Assembly: GCA_037127315.1 (NCBI GenBank)
Contig: JBBBDQ010001270.1
Location: 1-64,000 of the forward strand
Reading direction: 5' to 3'
DNA from: Ascarosepion bandense
Lineage: Eukaryota; Mollusca; Cephalopoda; Sepiida; Sepiidae
DNA: 64,000 nucleotides
The translations under genes and the position numbers were made by a program. Below, one piece after another: positions 19,201 through 29,384 of this stretch; position 1 is the first letter of the stretch; each line of letters begins with the position of its first letter. The notes beneath the pieces were generated by a model that did not search any database, was not told the DNA's origin, and saw nothing but the letters and a program-made list of their open reading frames with translations.

Positions 19201-19229
19201 ACTACAAAACTATATTATAATTTTTACAA

Positions 19230-19744
19230 TTTAAGAGTTTATGAAAAATTTTGAAAAAAATGCAGTCTGAACCGAAATAAAAAATACTATAAACATAGTC
19301 AAAAGTCCCTTTAAGTCAGATCAAAAATATAAAATGTTTTCTTTCGTTTTTATTTTTTTGCTTTTTGAAAATGCTAGGATACAGAAAAAACTAAGACAAT
19401 AATCTTGTAACAGTAATGGATACACCACACCGGCAAAGTGCAGTCTAGACGGCAGCTTGATGAACTGATACTTTCGCTTAAAGAGTGAAATAATAAATTC
19501 TGTATTCCCCAAACATAAAAGTTGAACTTCATTCTGATTAGTTAAATTAAACACAAACATAATTTTTATGTCTTCCCCCATCCATGTTAACTCTTTGAAT
19601 AACAAGCGTATTGTTCTCTACATTCAAATATGAATCATTTTCACAACAATGAGTCAACATTGCCTGATGTCAAGGTAAAATCTTGAAGCATAGAAGTTTC
19701 CGTGTGGCTATATGAATTGAATTAATTTTAAAATAAATTTAAAT
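19230..19744. other. no recognised feature
   Basis: AT-rich. A 94-codon minus-strand frame at 19321-19605 has no recognisable motif and unremarkable composition. Confidence 0.4.
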
Positions 19745-19851
19745 ATAATTATATTACATTATGCTCTACGATATATATTGTATTGAGCACTTTTTTTAAA
19801 AAAGTAAATGTTGTAGAACTCGGAATTCTGAAACTGTTGGTTCTTTTCACC

Positions 19852-19909
<58 letters not shown>

Positions 19910-20095
19910 AATAAGGAACGAAGAAAATACATTAATTTAAAACAGTGCTCAATATAAAAATAGGGCAATGAATATTTATTATAAATTATACTTTAGAACA
20001 TGTATAAACTATTACAAAATTGTACATTTTGTTTCGACATTGAAAGAACAATGTTTCATCAGCTAATTAATAATGATGGTAATAAAGGTTATTTT
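19745..20095 (-). mobile_element. PLE terminal repeat, family D
   Basis: Contains a hammerhead motif, an internal (TA)n at 19856-19905 and GAGCACTTTTT-like sequence. Related copies at 20.1-20.3, 56.2 and 57.1 kb. Confidence 0.5.
20022..20063 (-). ncRNA. hammerhead ribozyme motif (family D)
   Basis: Minus strand: G-CUGAUGA (20056-20062), stem II ACAUUG-UUCUUU-CAAUGU (A-C mismatch at its base), GAAA (20032-20035), stem III ACA-AAA-UGU, A at the cleavage position, first stem I pair G-C. Core intact but proximal stem I is short. Confidence 0.55.
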
Positions 20096-20285
20096 TTAAA
20101 TGAAAAATTTTAAAAAATTCACTTTCTTTTATTTTTGGAATCTTTTTGTACGAGATAAGATAATATTAAAAAAGAGGGGAAACAAGAAAGAGGGTTAAAA
20201 AGTTGAGAAAGAAAAAACAGAAATACAAAAAGATGATGAGACGTTGTTCTTTCAATGTCGAAACAAAATGCACAATAATAAGTAT
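20096..20285 (+). mobile_element. PLE terminal repeat, family D, inverted copy
   Basis: Carries a decayed hammerhead at 20233-20273: AUGAUGA in place of CUGAUGA, a perfect-plus-wobble 7-bp stem II GACGUUG:CAAUGUC, then GAAAC. Opposite in orientation to 19745-20095. Confidence 0.5.
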
Positions 20286-20286
20286 A

Positions 20287-20335
<49 letters not shown>

Positions 20336-20338
<3 letters not shown>

Positions 20339-20575
20339 TATTTGAAAATTACTTTTATTCGATATTCGTATTTGAGTAGATATTCTGTTTTTAACCAAAC
20401 AGTATATTTATTTACTTATGTCTACCGGCCTGATTATTTAAGATAAATTTAATTAAAAACAGAATATCTACTCAAATACGATTATCGATTAAATTAATGT
20501 TCAAACAAATAAATTAAATATATCGGTTATTAAAATCATTTCGTTAATCTTCGAGATTTTCCGTAAAATATATAT
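20336..20575. repeat. tRNA-like repeat tail, palindromic
   Basis: ATTCGTATTTGAGTAGATAT and a following inverted copy near 20455-20500. Same tail family as 16.7 and 17.5 kb, without the tRNA head. Confidence 0.5.
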
Positions 20576-20935
20576 ACACTACCGCTCATAATTATTAGGC
20601 CATGTCAGTTTTTTAACAGACAGTTTTTTAGTATTTATTGCCAAGTCGAAAACGTTAAATGAAAATATAATGGTTCTTTCGTTAATACTGCACAATAACA
20701 TGTTCTGGTGTCCAGTTTTTGTGTTCTCGTCCCCATGTTAGTCTCTTCTTATTGGCTGGTCGAAGCAAAGGCTTCGTGGCTGCCTTGTAAAATATAGCAA
20801 AGTAATTCTAGCAAAAGAAACATTCTATTTTCATTTAGAATTATCCACTTGGAAATAAATAGATACTAAAAATAATATGAAATACATCAATTTTTTAAAA
20901 ACTGGGGTGGCCTAATAATTATGGCCAGTCATATA
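20576..20935. mobile_element. mariner/Tc1-like MITE
   Basis: Terminal inverted repeats CTCATAATTATTAGGCCA (left, about 20585) and TGGCCTAATAATTATGGCCA (right, about 20908-20927), with TA at both flanks. About 350 bp, no ORF, so non-autonomous. Confidence 0.6.
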
Positions 20936-21240
20936 TATATATACAAGTATAGCTTTGGTATGGATGGAATAAAATTTCGATTTTTTCGAACAACAGCCCT
21001 GAAAAATCTTAGCAGCTTAAATAGGAACCTGATGCCCCAAATTGTGCAGTTTCCTAATCGACACGGGGGGTCGCTAACCATCCGTCAGTGAGTTTATTCC
21101 ATCACGATGAAAATTGGAGTCACAGAGGCCGATAGACGGCTGGAAATCATTTTTGACATGGTCCATATGGGTATCCACCTGCTGGTGCATGGCAAAATTG
21201 GTACTTCTAATGTATAGCGGAGGTGGGCAAGACCCAACTA
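20936..21240. other. unassigned PLE-like segment
   Basis: AGTATAGCTTTGGTATGGAT and GGAATAAAAT recur at 25.62 kb beside another PLE relic. The rest (up to GGTGGGCAAGACCCAAC) is not recognised. Confidence 0.3.
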
Positions 21241-21276
21241 TATATATATATATAACAATCTTTATTTTAATAGAGA

Positions 21277-21333
<57 letters not shown>

Positions 21334-21394
21334 GTGTAATATTAAGCTGCACACTTTCATTTCTTTAATTAAATTCTGTACTTACAGAAATATT

Positions 21395-21600
21395 TTCAAA
21401 TATATATATAGAAGAAAAATTAAGGCATACACGTTATTTCATGGTTAATCGGAAGTATGGGCCTATTTCAGGCGAACCATCATCAGCTTCCGTCTTTATT
21501 GCACAAAGGATTTTACAGAGAGTTATCCTACCACTGTATGTACAGAATACTCCTTTGGATTCTTCTATATCTACACCGCATGCTTATATATATATTAAAG
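21395..21600 (-). mobile_element. PLE terminal repeat, family B
   Basis: AAGAAAAATTAAGGCATACA, hammerhead, TCCGTCTTTATTGCACAAAG, GAGTTATCCTACCACTGTAT. Related pieces at 18.7 and 39.25-39.6 kb; (TA)n at 21281-21330. Confidence 0.6.
21450..21492 (-). ncRNA. hammerhead ribozyme motif (family B), complete
   Basis: Minus strand: stem I CGGAAG pairs perfectly (6 bp) with CUUCCG. Core CUGAUGA (21480-21486), stem II GG-UUCG-CC with a U-U at its base, GAAA (21466-21469), stem III from the near-palindrome AUAGGCCCAU (one A-C), A at the cleavage position. One of the best candidates in the window: intact core, a strong stem I and a UUCG tetraloop. Confidence 0.78.
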
Positions 21601-22313
21601 ATGCTGTATCAATAGGTAGCAATGGCTCGTTTAAAAATGTTGTGTTGAAAAGTACAGGAAACATTTTTTTGTAGTTTTGTTCTTTTTTATGTGGTTTAAT
21701 AAATTGTCGGATCTCGCAAACGTATTAAGGTTGGCATATTGTCTGTTCTGTTTTATAAAACACACACACACACATACACGTACATTCTTAATATTACATA
21801 ATATTCTAAATAATACATAATAAAAAAATAATATTTTAATCAAATTCGTGTCTCAAAAAACATACAAATAATATAATAACACATACAAATAAATAAATTA
21901 ATATCAAATTTCACTTTCAATAAAATTCCAACTTCAAAATTCTTTACAATCAAGCTATGCATTATTGACGCACATCATCATCGCAACATCTCGCAACATT
22001 CTCAGCGATTTAATTCGAAATGTCTAAAAACATTTTCCCTCAAACACATACGCATATACACTTATGTTATTTAATGTTACCGACCAACGAACATACAGCT
22101 TCATACATTTTACCATCTAAAAGATTTCTCACACATATATTTAAAAATTGATTTCTCACACATATATTTAAAAATTGTCCATAGTTTTAATACAATTGAA
22201 AAGAGTATCAATACGCATACATGTGTATAAACAGACAAACGTTTCTATAAATACATGCATGTACAAAATATCCCACGCACATACATTTGAAAATAACTAT
22301 TTTTTTATTTTTT
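21601..22313. other. no recognised feature
   Basis: AT-rich with ACACACATACACG-type microsatellite traces and a duplicated ATTTCTCACACATATATTT. No ORF supported. Confidence 0.45.
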
Positions 22314-22315
22314 TT

Positions 22316-22985
22316 ATCGTTTCACCCCAAGCAAAGCACTACCGCCACTGATGCACAGGGGGATACATTAGAGTAAAAGTTTAGACAGGCGAAGAGTGAA
22401 GAGAAGGACGAACCAATTACAGTGAGTGTCAGAGAAAGGGCAAGAGAACATTGGGAACACAGCTGTGAAGACAGTTGCGAAGGTAGAGAGAAATAAAAAG
22501 AACAAGATATACAGGGTGATGTAGAAAGAACTGGAGTCGCGTGGATAAGAGATGGGTATTGACATTGCATTTAAATTCCTGGAGGTTGTACAGGCAGTAA
22601 AGAAGCTGTTCGAATAGGATTGTTGGCTGCATTTGGTTGATCTAACTGAAAATGAGTGGGGCCTTGTTGCCAGTCTGGTTTCACGAGTAAATTCTTGTGG
22701 TGGGGGCAGAAGCCATGAAAATATTTGTGGAATAGACAGAGGGAAGCTACATCCCGCCGGTGAGAAAGTGGCTGGAGTCGAGCTGCCAAGTCGGGACCTA
22801 TCACATTACAAATTCTCTTTTGGAGCCTATCGAGAACATTGAGATGCACAGCAGGGGCGCTTGACTATATATGACAGCAGTATTCTATGCATGGACGGAT
22901 GGTTGATTTGTATATATGCAAGATGGATTCAGGAGAAAGAAAAAACGTCCTGGTCCGACACAGTGAACCAACCTTCCTAGCAGTG
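22316..22985 (-). pseudogene. LINE 3' part (family 1)
   Basis: Minus-strand C-terminal RT block (LDRLQKRICNVIGPDLAARLQPLSHRRDVASLCLFHKYFHGFCPHH) and 3' end (TTTCACCCCAAGCAAAGCAC on +). Two or more frameshifts. Confidence 0.8.
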
Positions 22986-23109
22986 GATTAGCTGGCCGAT
23001 AAGTATCAACCCCATAATATAACATACCAGTATACTGTCTCTGTAAAAAATTTATTTTTTTACCTCAATTCTGAAGAATAGCAATAAAAGTAAAACATGT
23101 TAGATTGAG

Positions 23110-23416
23110 ATCAGTCAGTTGAATGCCATACGTGATACACGCTTGGGCGATCATGTCTCGAAAGCGACATGACTGACTTGTCAGAAGATTCTTCCGCAGT
23201 AGGTTGCCACTACTTTCTGCGGTAGACTGGTTGCCATCTTAGGCTATAGAGCCCAATATGTCCTGTTATTTAACCCATAACAAGTAGAGAAGAGATGGAC
23301 TAATACCTTTACGAAGGTTATTTGCGCGTAGGTGAATGCAAGGAATTCAACTGGAATTCGAACTCGGCTTCCCGATTTCTCGTTCCGAGCCGATATCCAC
23401 TGCATTACAACGCACA
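23110..23416 (-). mobile_element. tRNA-derived SINE (OR-like)
   Basis: Full-length copy reversed: tail first (ATGCCATACGTGATACACGC), box B complement GGAATTCGAACTC, and box A complement CCACTGCATTACAACGCAC with one substitution. Confidence 0.85.
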
Positions 23417-23424
23417 TCCTTGCA

Positions 23425-23600
23425 TTCAAAAACTAGGGTAAAAGTCACACTTCGTGCAGACTTTAAAGCCTGGTTCTGCAGACGGGATAATTGCGTCTCC
23501 CTTCCAAAAATAAAGCTTAGAAAACGGATTTCGATATCACACTTTCCATCCACTTTTAAAACATTTCCCAGATATTTAAACTGTTGTAATTGTTTGTTTA
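23425..23600 (-). pseudogene. RTE-type RT fragment
   Basis: Minus strand reads QQFKYLGNVLKVDGKCDIEIR..., the 'FKYLG...DG' block found just before the C-terminal domain in RTE-type RTs. The block from 29.95 kb on is the same region. Decays after about 60 residues. Confidence 0.5.
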
Positions 23601-23789
23601 TTCATATTTTTACAATGTTTCATTTGTATTGGCTGTTCGTTTTGCTAAGATCAATGGAATCTGTCTTCTGTAATTAATGTTTGATTCTTTTTTCTCTCTT
23701 TCCTTCTGTAGGAAGTCTTGCAGTTTCCTTTATGTGTCTTCTGTCAACACTGTGCCACCTGCATATATCATACTGTGATCATTATTTCA

Positions 23790-24180
23790 GCAGATCATTA
23801 TTTAAACATATATTGTTAAATATAACAAACAATGAACGTCTGTTATGTTTAATTATGAGCCGTTCTAAACATCATATCTTAGCTTTAATTTCTGGTGAAA
23901 ATAAAGACAAAAATTGTCCAACACTTTTATATATTTTTTTATTACACTGGTCCTTGATCTAAGTCGTTTATTCCAGCAGATCATTATTTAAACATATATT
24001 GTTAAATATAACAAACAATGAACGTCTGTTATGTTTAATTATGAGCCGTTCTAAATATCATCTCTTAGCTTTAATTTCTGGTGAAAATAAAGACAAAAAT
24101 TGTCCAACACTTTTATATATATATTTTATTACACTGGTCCTTGATCTAACCTTTCGGCTCTCAGGATCTATCTTCAGTAT
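23790..24180 (-). mobile_element. tandem PLE terminal repeats, family C
   Basis: Two direct copies (23790-23952 and 23972-24180, period about 182 bp) sharing AGCAGATCATTATTTAAACA, CGTTCTAAACATC, GGTGAAAATAAAGACAAAAA. The first copy loses homology right after TTGATCTAA, next to the ribozyme cleavage position; the second continues into a decayed hammerhead. Confidence 0.65.
24148..24177 (-). ncRNA. hammerhead motif (family C), stem II decayed
   Basis: Minus strand CUGAAGA (24171-24177) and GAAA (24152-24155) are intact, followed by AGGU, U and AGAUC. The stem II halves no longer pair convincingly, so activity is doubtful. Confidence 0.45.
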
Positions 24181-25010
24181 AGTTATATAGACATTTAAAT
24201 TAAGATATTCATCATCAAAGATGATATTCTGTCACGACGACAGAAAAGATTTCTATGCGACGATAATGGTCACCGAATAGCAGACGCAGGTTGGAAATTT
24301 ATGATGCGGTTCTATGGGATTTTATTATTAATATTAAGTCCTAATATGAAATTTAAGACGGAGTGACTTTCAAATTTGGTTTTAGTTGTGTAATTTGATC
24401 AATATTTTCAGCTAAAATGAAAATGTCATCTATGTTATAGAGTGGCTGACACCCCTGCAGCACTCTCAATTAGGGAATGGCCTATGGTCTATTTAAGTAA
24501 ATAAAATCATTTCAGACGTAATATTCGAGTGTCATTGGAATAACATTCGAACTGAATACTGGGATATAAAACACTTCTCTCTGTGTTGTAAATTCTGTCT
24601 TGTCTGTTAATGTAACTATTGTACTGTTCTTTGTATTTCTGTTTAGCACCGGATATTGTGCTGAATAATACCGCTGTACACGTCTTTGTGTATCGTATAC
24701 ACCTTGGTGATTCAGTATCTTCCATATATAGGAGGTTTATTAGTGGGATTAAGTATTTTGTTTTCTAAATGTGCCATATAATAATTAGAAAAAAAAGGTG
24801 ACTTAAATGTGATCCCATCGCAATACCACTTGTTTGAATATAAGTATTATCTAGGGGTTCATGAAAATCTTATGTCGAGAAGATTGTGACTGTCATTAAA
24901 GAATTATGGTAAAACTTTTAATTCTCTTAGAATGGCCACGCTTTGTAGCTTGAATAATTAAAATCGTTTATGTTCGTGAGACTACGCATGCGCACGAACG
25001 AAGGATGCCG
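24181..25010 (-). pseudogene. possible PLE RT relic
   Basis: Minus strand at about 24485-24370 reads ESAAGVSATLYNIDDIFILAENIDQITQLK, whose IDDIFIL resembles the PLE catalytic box (Y-x-DD). Related but more decayed sequence lies at 48.1 kb. Frames are broken throughout. Confidence 0.4.
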
Positions 25011-25153
25011 GTAAATTTAGATTAAATATATATATATATATATTTTTAATTGATTTTATTCAGATTCTTTTTCTTTCTCTTTCCATCACATTAGCTATTA
25101 GATAACCCACACTGTGACAAGTGGGGTGAAATGTTGTTAGAGCAAAGGGGAAG

Positions 25154-25155
<2 letters not shown>

Positions 25156-25196
<41 letters not shown>
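25156..25196. repeat. (TA)n microsatellite
   Basis: Left flank of the family E palindrome. Confidence 0.95.
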
Positions 25197-25201
<5 letters not shown>

Positions 25202-25316
25202 GATCATCCACGTATACTGTCTTAATATGTATAGGAAAGAATATTAATAAAATGTTTTGAATTTAAAAACGTACTTTTTTTAAACAGTATTTGTTTATTT
25301 TTATTGTATTTTTATA

Positions 25317-25344
25317 TTTCAGACCGTCCTCGGTCCTTCATCAG
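25317..25344 (-). ncRNA. hammerhead motif (family E), left arm
   Basis: Minus strand CUGAUGA (25338-25344), stem II GGACC-GAGGAC-GGUCU, GAAA (25317-25320). Identical to the right-arm copy. Confidence 0.5.
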
Positions 25345-25469
25345 AAACAAGTGATTTTTAAATTAGAATTGGAAACGTATTTTACGATAGCGTCCGAATA
25401 CTTTTTTGTTTACATCTCGGACGCTATCGTAAAATACGTTTCCAATTCTAATTTAAAAATCACTTGTTT

Positions 25470-25497
25470 CTGATGAAGGACCGAGGACGGTCTGAAA
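25470..25497 (+). ncRNA. hammerhead motif (family E), right arm
   Basis: CUGAUGA (25470-25476), one extra A, 5-bp stem II GGACC:GGUCU, GAAA (25494-25497). AUAU could act as a minimal palindromic stem III, then A and AAA pairing with UUU before the core. The stems are weak. Confidence 0.5.
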
Positions 25498-25577
25498 TAT
25501 AAAAATACAATAAAAATAAACAAATACTGTTTAAAAAAGTACGTTTTTAAATTCAAAACTTTTTATTAATATTCTTT

Positions 25578-25620
<43 letters not shown>

Positions 25621-25623
<3 letters not shown>

Positions 25624-25869
25624 AGTATAGCTTTGGTATGGATGGAATAAAATGCGAATTAGACATTTTCAAGACATTTTCGTCGCAGTGAATTGTTTTC
25701 TTCTTTCATCAGACTAAAATATTCCAAAATAGAAACGTCACCCTGACAAACCTAATGAATCAAAAAATATATTCACCTACCAACTCTATCGCATCTAAAA
25801 TTGAAAAGAATCTATGTAAACACAACATGCAATTTGTTACTATTACACCTAAAACAATAAAAGACTTAG
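25621..25869 (+). pseudogene. PLE relic, family J, 5' piece
   Basis: Reads VTLTNLMNQKIYSPTNSIASKIEKNLCKHNMQFVTITPKTIKDLVN in one frame before a LINE interrupts it. Assigned to the same PLE as the GIY-YIG piece at 26.6 kb on context. Confidence 0.4.
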
Positions 25870-26583
25870 TCAATCCATTGCTAAATCCGTTGCTATGAAA
25901 GTCAGTTCTCTGTGCAGGGCCCGGAAGTTTTTCCCGTCTGAATCCATCCTGCACATATATAAATCTACCATCCGCCCTTGTATTGAATACTGCTGTCACA
26001 TCTGGTCGGGTGCCCCTGCTATTCTCCTCGGGGTTCTTGACAAAATACAACGGAGAATCTGTAATGTGATCGATACCAACTTGGCAGCCCGGCTGCAGTC
26101 ACTCTCTCACTGGCGTGATGTGGCTTCCCTGTGCCTCTTCTATAAATACTTTCACGGCTTCTGCTCCGATGAACTTAGATCACTGTTGCCCCCTAGGTAT
26201 GAATTGGCACGAGATACTAGATTAGCAACTAGGTTCCACACTTTTTCAGTGAAACAGATAAGATGTAACCGCAATTTCTACTCTAACAGCTTCTTTTCTC
26301 GCACTCCCCGCCTGTGGAATTCCCTTCCATATATTTGCTTCCCCGACAGCTACAATCTCCAGGAATCTAAATGTAAGGTCAACAGACACCTCTTATCACA
26401 CTAACTCGCATCCATTCTCTCAAACACTCTTCCCTTCTACTCAACCCTCATCCTCAGTATCTTCATCCGTTTCCTTCCGACATTTCATATAATTAACCAC
26501 TCTTTCTCATCACTTTCCCATATGTAACCCCCTGCGCAATAGTGGCAGTAGAATGCCTTGCTTGGGGTGAAATGATTAAAAAA
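25870..26583 (+). pseudogene. LINE 3' part (family 1), inserted in a PLE
   Basis: Open C-terminal RT frame of 169 codons: SLCRARKFFPSESILHIYKSTIRPCIEYCCHIWSGAP, LDKIQRRICNVIDTNLAARLQ, LFYKYFHGFCSDELRSLLPPRYE, FFSRTPRLWNSLPYICFPDSYN. The complete family 3' end follows (CTTGCTTGGGGTGAAATGATTAAA). One of the better-preserved C-termini of this family here. Confidence 0.85.
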
Positions 26584-26599
26584 ATACTAAACTAAAGAA

Positions 26600-26925
26600 T
26601 CAGCTAAAACTTGAAAGGTGAATTTACTCGATTGCCTGTAATCATTGTCATAAAAATACATAGGAGAAACCTCAAGAAATCTAATTAAAAGATTATTTCA
26701 ACAGAAAAGAGGCATTTTACAAAACAATACATCAAAGACGTTGGTTGCCCACTGTAACGAGACTGATCACAATTTTGACATAAAATCTGCTACTCTGAAA
26801 AAAATGAGAAATCAATTCACTACGATGAAAATGTCTAGAGAGTTCCTTAATATACTACCTGGATTTTACAACATTTCTGGTAGATATAATATCACAGTGT
26901 GTGATATTTACGAGCAAAAATGATG
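26600..26925 (+). pseudogene. PLE GIY-YIG endonuclease relic, family J
   Basis: Across one frameshift the frame reads YSIACNHCHK, then KYIGETSRNLIKRLFQQKRGI, then VAHCNETDHNFDIKSATL. The CxxC knuckle before YIGET and the later HCNETDH block are typical of the PLE endonuclease. A different family from PLE-A, whose motif is YIGMSAGSFKQR. The upstream part is displaced by the LINE. Confidence 0.7.
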
Positions 26926-27105
26926 GATAAAAAAGAAAAATAACTTAGACAAAATCGGGTAGATTAACAAAATGTAATTAAATTTTTTTTGTTTGTGAGC
27001 ATGTATGGTGGCACCAACATAACAAAATTTGACCGATGATGTCCTAAAGAAAACGTCACAAGAAAACGTTTTTCACTTTGTCATACTTCAGTCTTTATGA
27101 ATCCC
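26926..27105 (+). mobile_element. PLE family J 3' region
   Basis: AT-rich UTR ending in CCGATGATGTCCTAAAGA...GAAAACG (27033 on), which looks like a decayed hammerhead with U4 changed to C. Confidence 0.35.
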
Positions 27106-27935
27106 CCTTATGCTCATAATTTTCCATTCTTACCACATCCTCTTCCATTGATATCTCATAGCTAAATCATTGTAAGAATTTTAACAGATATCACTATCTT
27201 GAGTGGCTCTCGAGATTTGTTTTAGATAAATTTTTGTATAAAGAAAAGAACAGAAATTTCTGCGATCATTTTGTTGGTGGGTTTTCGATAGGCTTTAAAT
27301 TTGATACCATTAAACTGTTTAAAATTTTCGTATTAACTAAAATTCTTTTCTCTTTTAATAAACGTGAATTCTTAAAGCTGAAATGATGGTTATTCCTGTT
27401 ACGATGAGAGAGTAATGTATTATGTGCATTGCTTTGTAGATCATTTATATTGTGTCTTCATGTAATTGTTTAAATTTTCACCTATGTATTTCTTTTGTTG
27501 TTTTCTTTTGGTAGCCATTGCTGCTTGAGGTTTAATATTGTTGTTATTTTATTTTGTATAATCAAATCTATAATCGTTTCTGAAGGAGTTGTGACAAATT
27601 TTAGATGTTTAGATAAACCCTTTTCAAGTGAAGCCATTATTAAATTTGTAGGTTTTATTTTATGCCTATTTTATTAACTTTACATGTGATTTGGATTTAA
27701 AGCATTTGTATGTTTTCGTATGCTTCATAAGGAGTTTAAATCTATTGTTTTTTTTCTTAATCATAGGAGACTTTTGTAATTTGCTTGAAGCATTGTGTAT
27801 ATTAAGTGTATGGGTAGATCTTGAAGGCTATCACAATGCGTTTAGTAAAATAAAGGAAGGTAAAGTAGGTGTTAGGTATTACCTATTTATTATTCATTAA
27901 TATTTCAAGATCAAAATCTCATCTTCAGAATGGTG
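27106..27935 (-). pseudogene. PLE 5' end with N-terminal ORF relic, family F
   Basis: Minus strand: a pLTR with hammerhead (27895-27932), then a broken frame including ASLEKGLSKHLKFVTTPSETIIDLI, resembling the 'LLSKGLKFVPTP' block near the N-terminus of PLE proteins. The pLTR matches 56.35-56.61 kb (GCTATCACAATGCGTT, AAATAAAGGAAGGTAA). Confidence 0.5.
27895..27932 (-). ncRNA. hammerhead ribozyme motif (family F)
   Basis: Minus strand: CAUU-CUGAAGA (27922-27928)-U-GAGAU-UUUG-AUCUU-GAAA (27903-27906), AUAU as minimal stem III, U at the cleavage position, then AAUG pairing fully with CAUU. Core intact; stem II 5 bp with one G-U. Confidence 0.65.
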
Positions 27936-28430
27936 GGAGACTTGTTTTCACGTTCGTCCGCTCGTGGACAGTGCCTTTCAATGAATGGGCATCATTCGTT
28001 GCTACTGTTGTAGTAGAGACAGTGTGTGTGTGCGGGTGTGTACCTGTAAGTGTGTCTGAGCATGTATGTGTGTGTATTTATGGTTTATATATGTGTGAGT
28101 TATAGTGGACGCCGTTTGGCGATCTGATGATTTCTGTCTGCTTTAATTTATGGTTAATGTACGCGTTGACCGATATCATGATTTAGCATTTTCGCACCTC
28201 TGTCAGAGTGGTAGTGGACGTCGTTTTACGACTTGGTGTTATATCTATCTGCTTTAATTGGGGGCGTGTTTATTGCTAGATTTCTTTTGTGTGTGCGTGA
28301 GTGTGTCATGCTTGTGTGTTTATGTGCGTATACTTCTTGTAATTTTTCCTTCTGCGTTTGTTTTATATACATATACCTAGATAGCATTTCTCAGTATCAT
28401 GTGTCCGTGTGAGCGTGCCTATATATATAT
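27936..28430. other. no recognised feature
   Basis: A loosely repeated GTGGACG(C/T)CGTTT...TCTGCTTTAATT (28107 and 28213) and TG-rich stretches. No gene. Confidence 0.4.
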
Positions 28431-28438
28431 ATATATAG

Positions 28439-28439
<1 letters not shown>

Positions 28440-28510
<71 letters not shown>
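28440..28510. repeat. (TG)n microsatellite
   Basis: About 30 TG units after a short TA run. Confidence 0.95.
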
Positions 28511-28619
28511 AATTGTTTACAAACTTTTGGGACAACCTAATATGATATGTTAAGAACAACATTGTCTAAAGGAAAAATAACTTAAATAATTAATTTTTGC
28601 CAATATTTCTTTTCGTTTT

Positions 28620-28911
28620 TACTAAGTAATGTGGCTTCCCTTTGTCTTTGTAGCACCTTTTAGGGTCCCAACTGTGGGTAAATAGTTTGTCCCCAAACTG
28701 GGGTCAAAAGTATAAAATAGACTTTTATAGAAATATATACATAAGAATAGACTTTTATAGAAAAACATACTTTTTTGAAGGAAAAATATTACCAACAATA
28801 CATTTTTTGAGGAAAAATATTATTACCATCAGACATCTTTGAAGGAAAAATTATTACCAGCAATACAGTTTTGAATACAAAACTGGAAGACGTTTTCAGT
28901 TTTCTAAAATA

Positions 28912-28950
<39 letters not shown>

Positions 28951-29085
28951 TTTTTCTCATCAAAAACTGACTAATTTAACCTACTCACTATAAGTGAACA
29001 TAAAAAATACCTTAAAACCCTACCTTTTTGGCATTAAATAACCCACAGAGGTGTTGATATGCCGTTAAACAAAACTCAATCTATT
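28620..29085 (-). repeat. repeat L, long copy
   Basis: Reverse of 34.8-35.5 and 63.5-63.75 kb: GGTCCCAACTGTGGGTAAAT, CCCCAAACTGGGGTC, TAGACTTTTATAGAAA, TATTACCAGCAATA, GAGGTGTTGATATGCCGTTA. Contains an (AAT)n run at 28912-28950. The final block resembles the tail of the 5S-tRNA SINE, suggesting a LINE-type 3' end. Confidence 0.55.
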
Positions 29086-29188
29086 CCGTTCACTTTCTTA
29101 GTAGTATTTTCTGTTATCTTTGCATTATGACAAAAATCTCATCCGTGATCCACTTATTTTTTTTCTTCTACGTCTGTTTTACGTTGGG

Positions 29189-29238
29189 ACGATGTCGTTG
29201 GACGATGTCGTTGGACGATGTCGTTGGCCGATGTCATT
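29189..29238 (+). repeat. short minisatellite
   Basis: Four imperfect copies of a 14-bp unit (GTTGGACGATGTC plus one base). Confidence 0.8.
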
Positions 29239-29384
29239 AATGTTTCTTTTTGTGAGTCACATTTTGAGATTCTGTTTCCAATTTGCCCTTCGTATATATA
29301 TATTTTTAATACTATCTGTGCACTTTTCCTGCAGGTTCAGGTAATTCACGAGTGTGCTGTATTGTAGTCTGGGTGCTGCACTAG

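Larger units (their letters stand above)
18530..19229. repeat. long palindrome interrupted by a SINE in one arm
   Basis: Left arm about 18530-18640. The right arm is 18801-18897 continued at 19201-19229. Together the right-arm pieces rebuild the complement of the left arm, with a SINE (18898-19200) between. The loop holds (TA)n and a family B pLTR fragment. Confidence 0.8.
25200..25565. mobile_element. palindromic PLE terminal repeats, family E
   Basis: Near-perfect inverted arms (about 25220-25400 and 25415-25580) with a short spacer, each carrying one hammerhead motif, and (TA)n at both outer ends (25156-25196, 25583-25620). Confidence 0.7.

Noticed and set aside
25695..25715. Minus-strand CUGAUGA near 25705 as a hammerhead
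   Set aside because: The following A-rich sequence gives no stable stem II.
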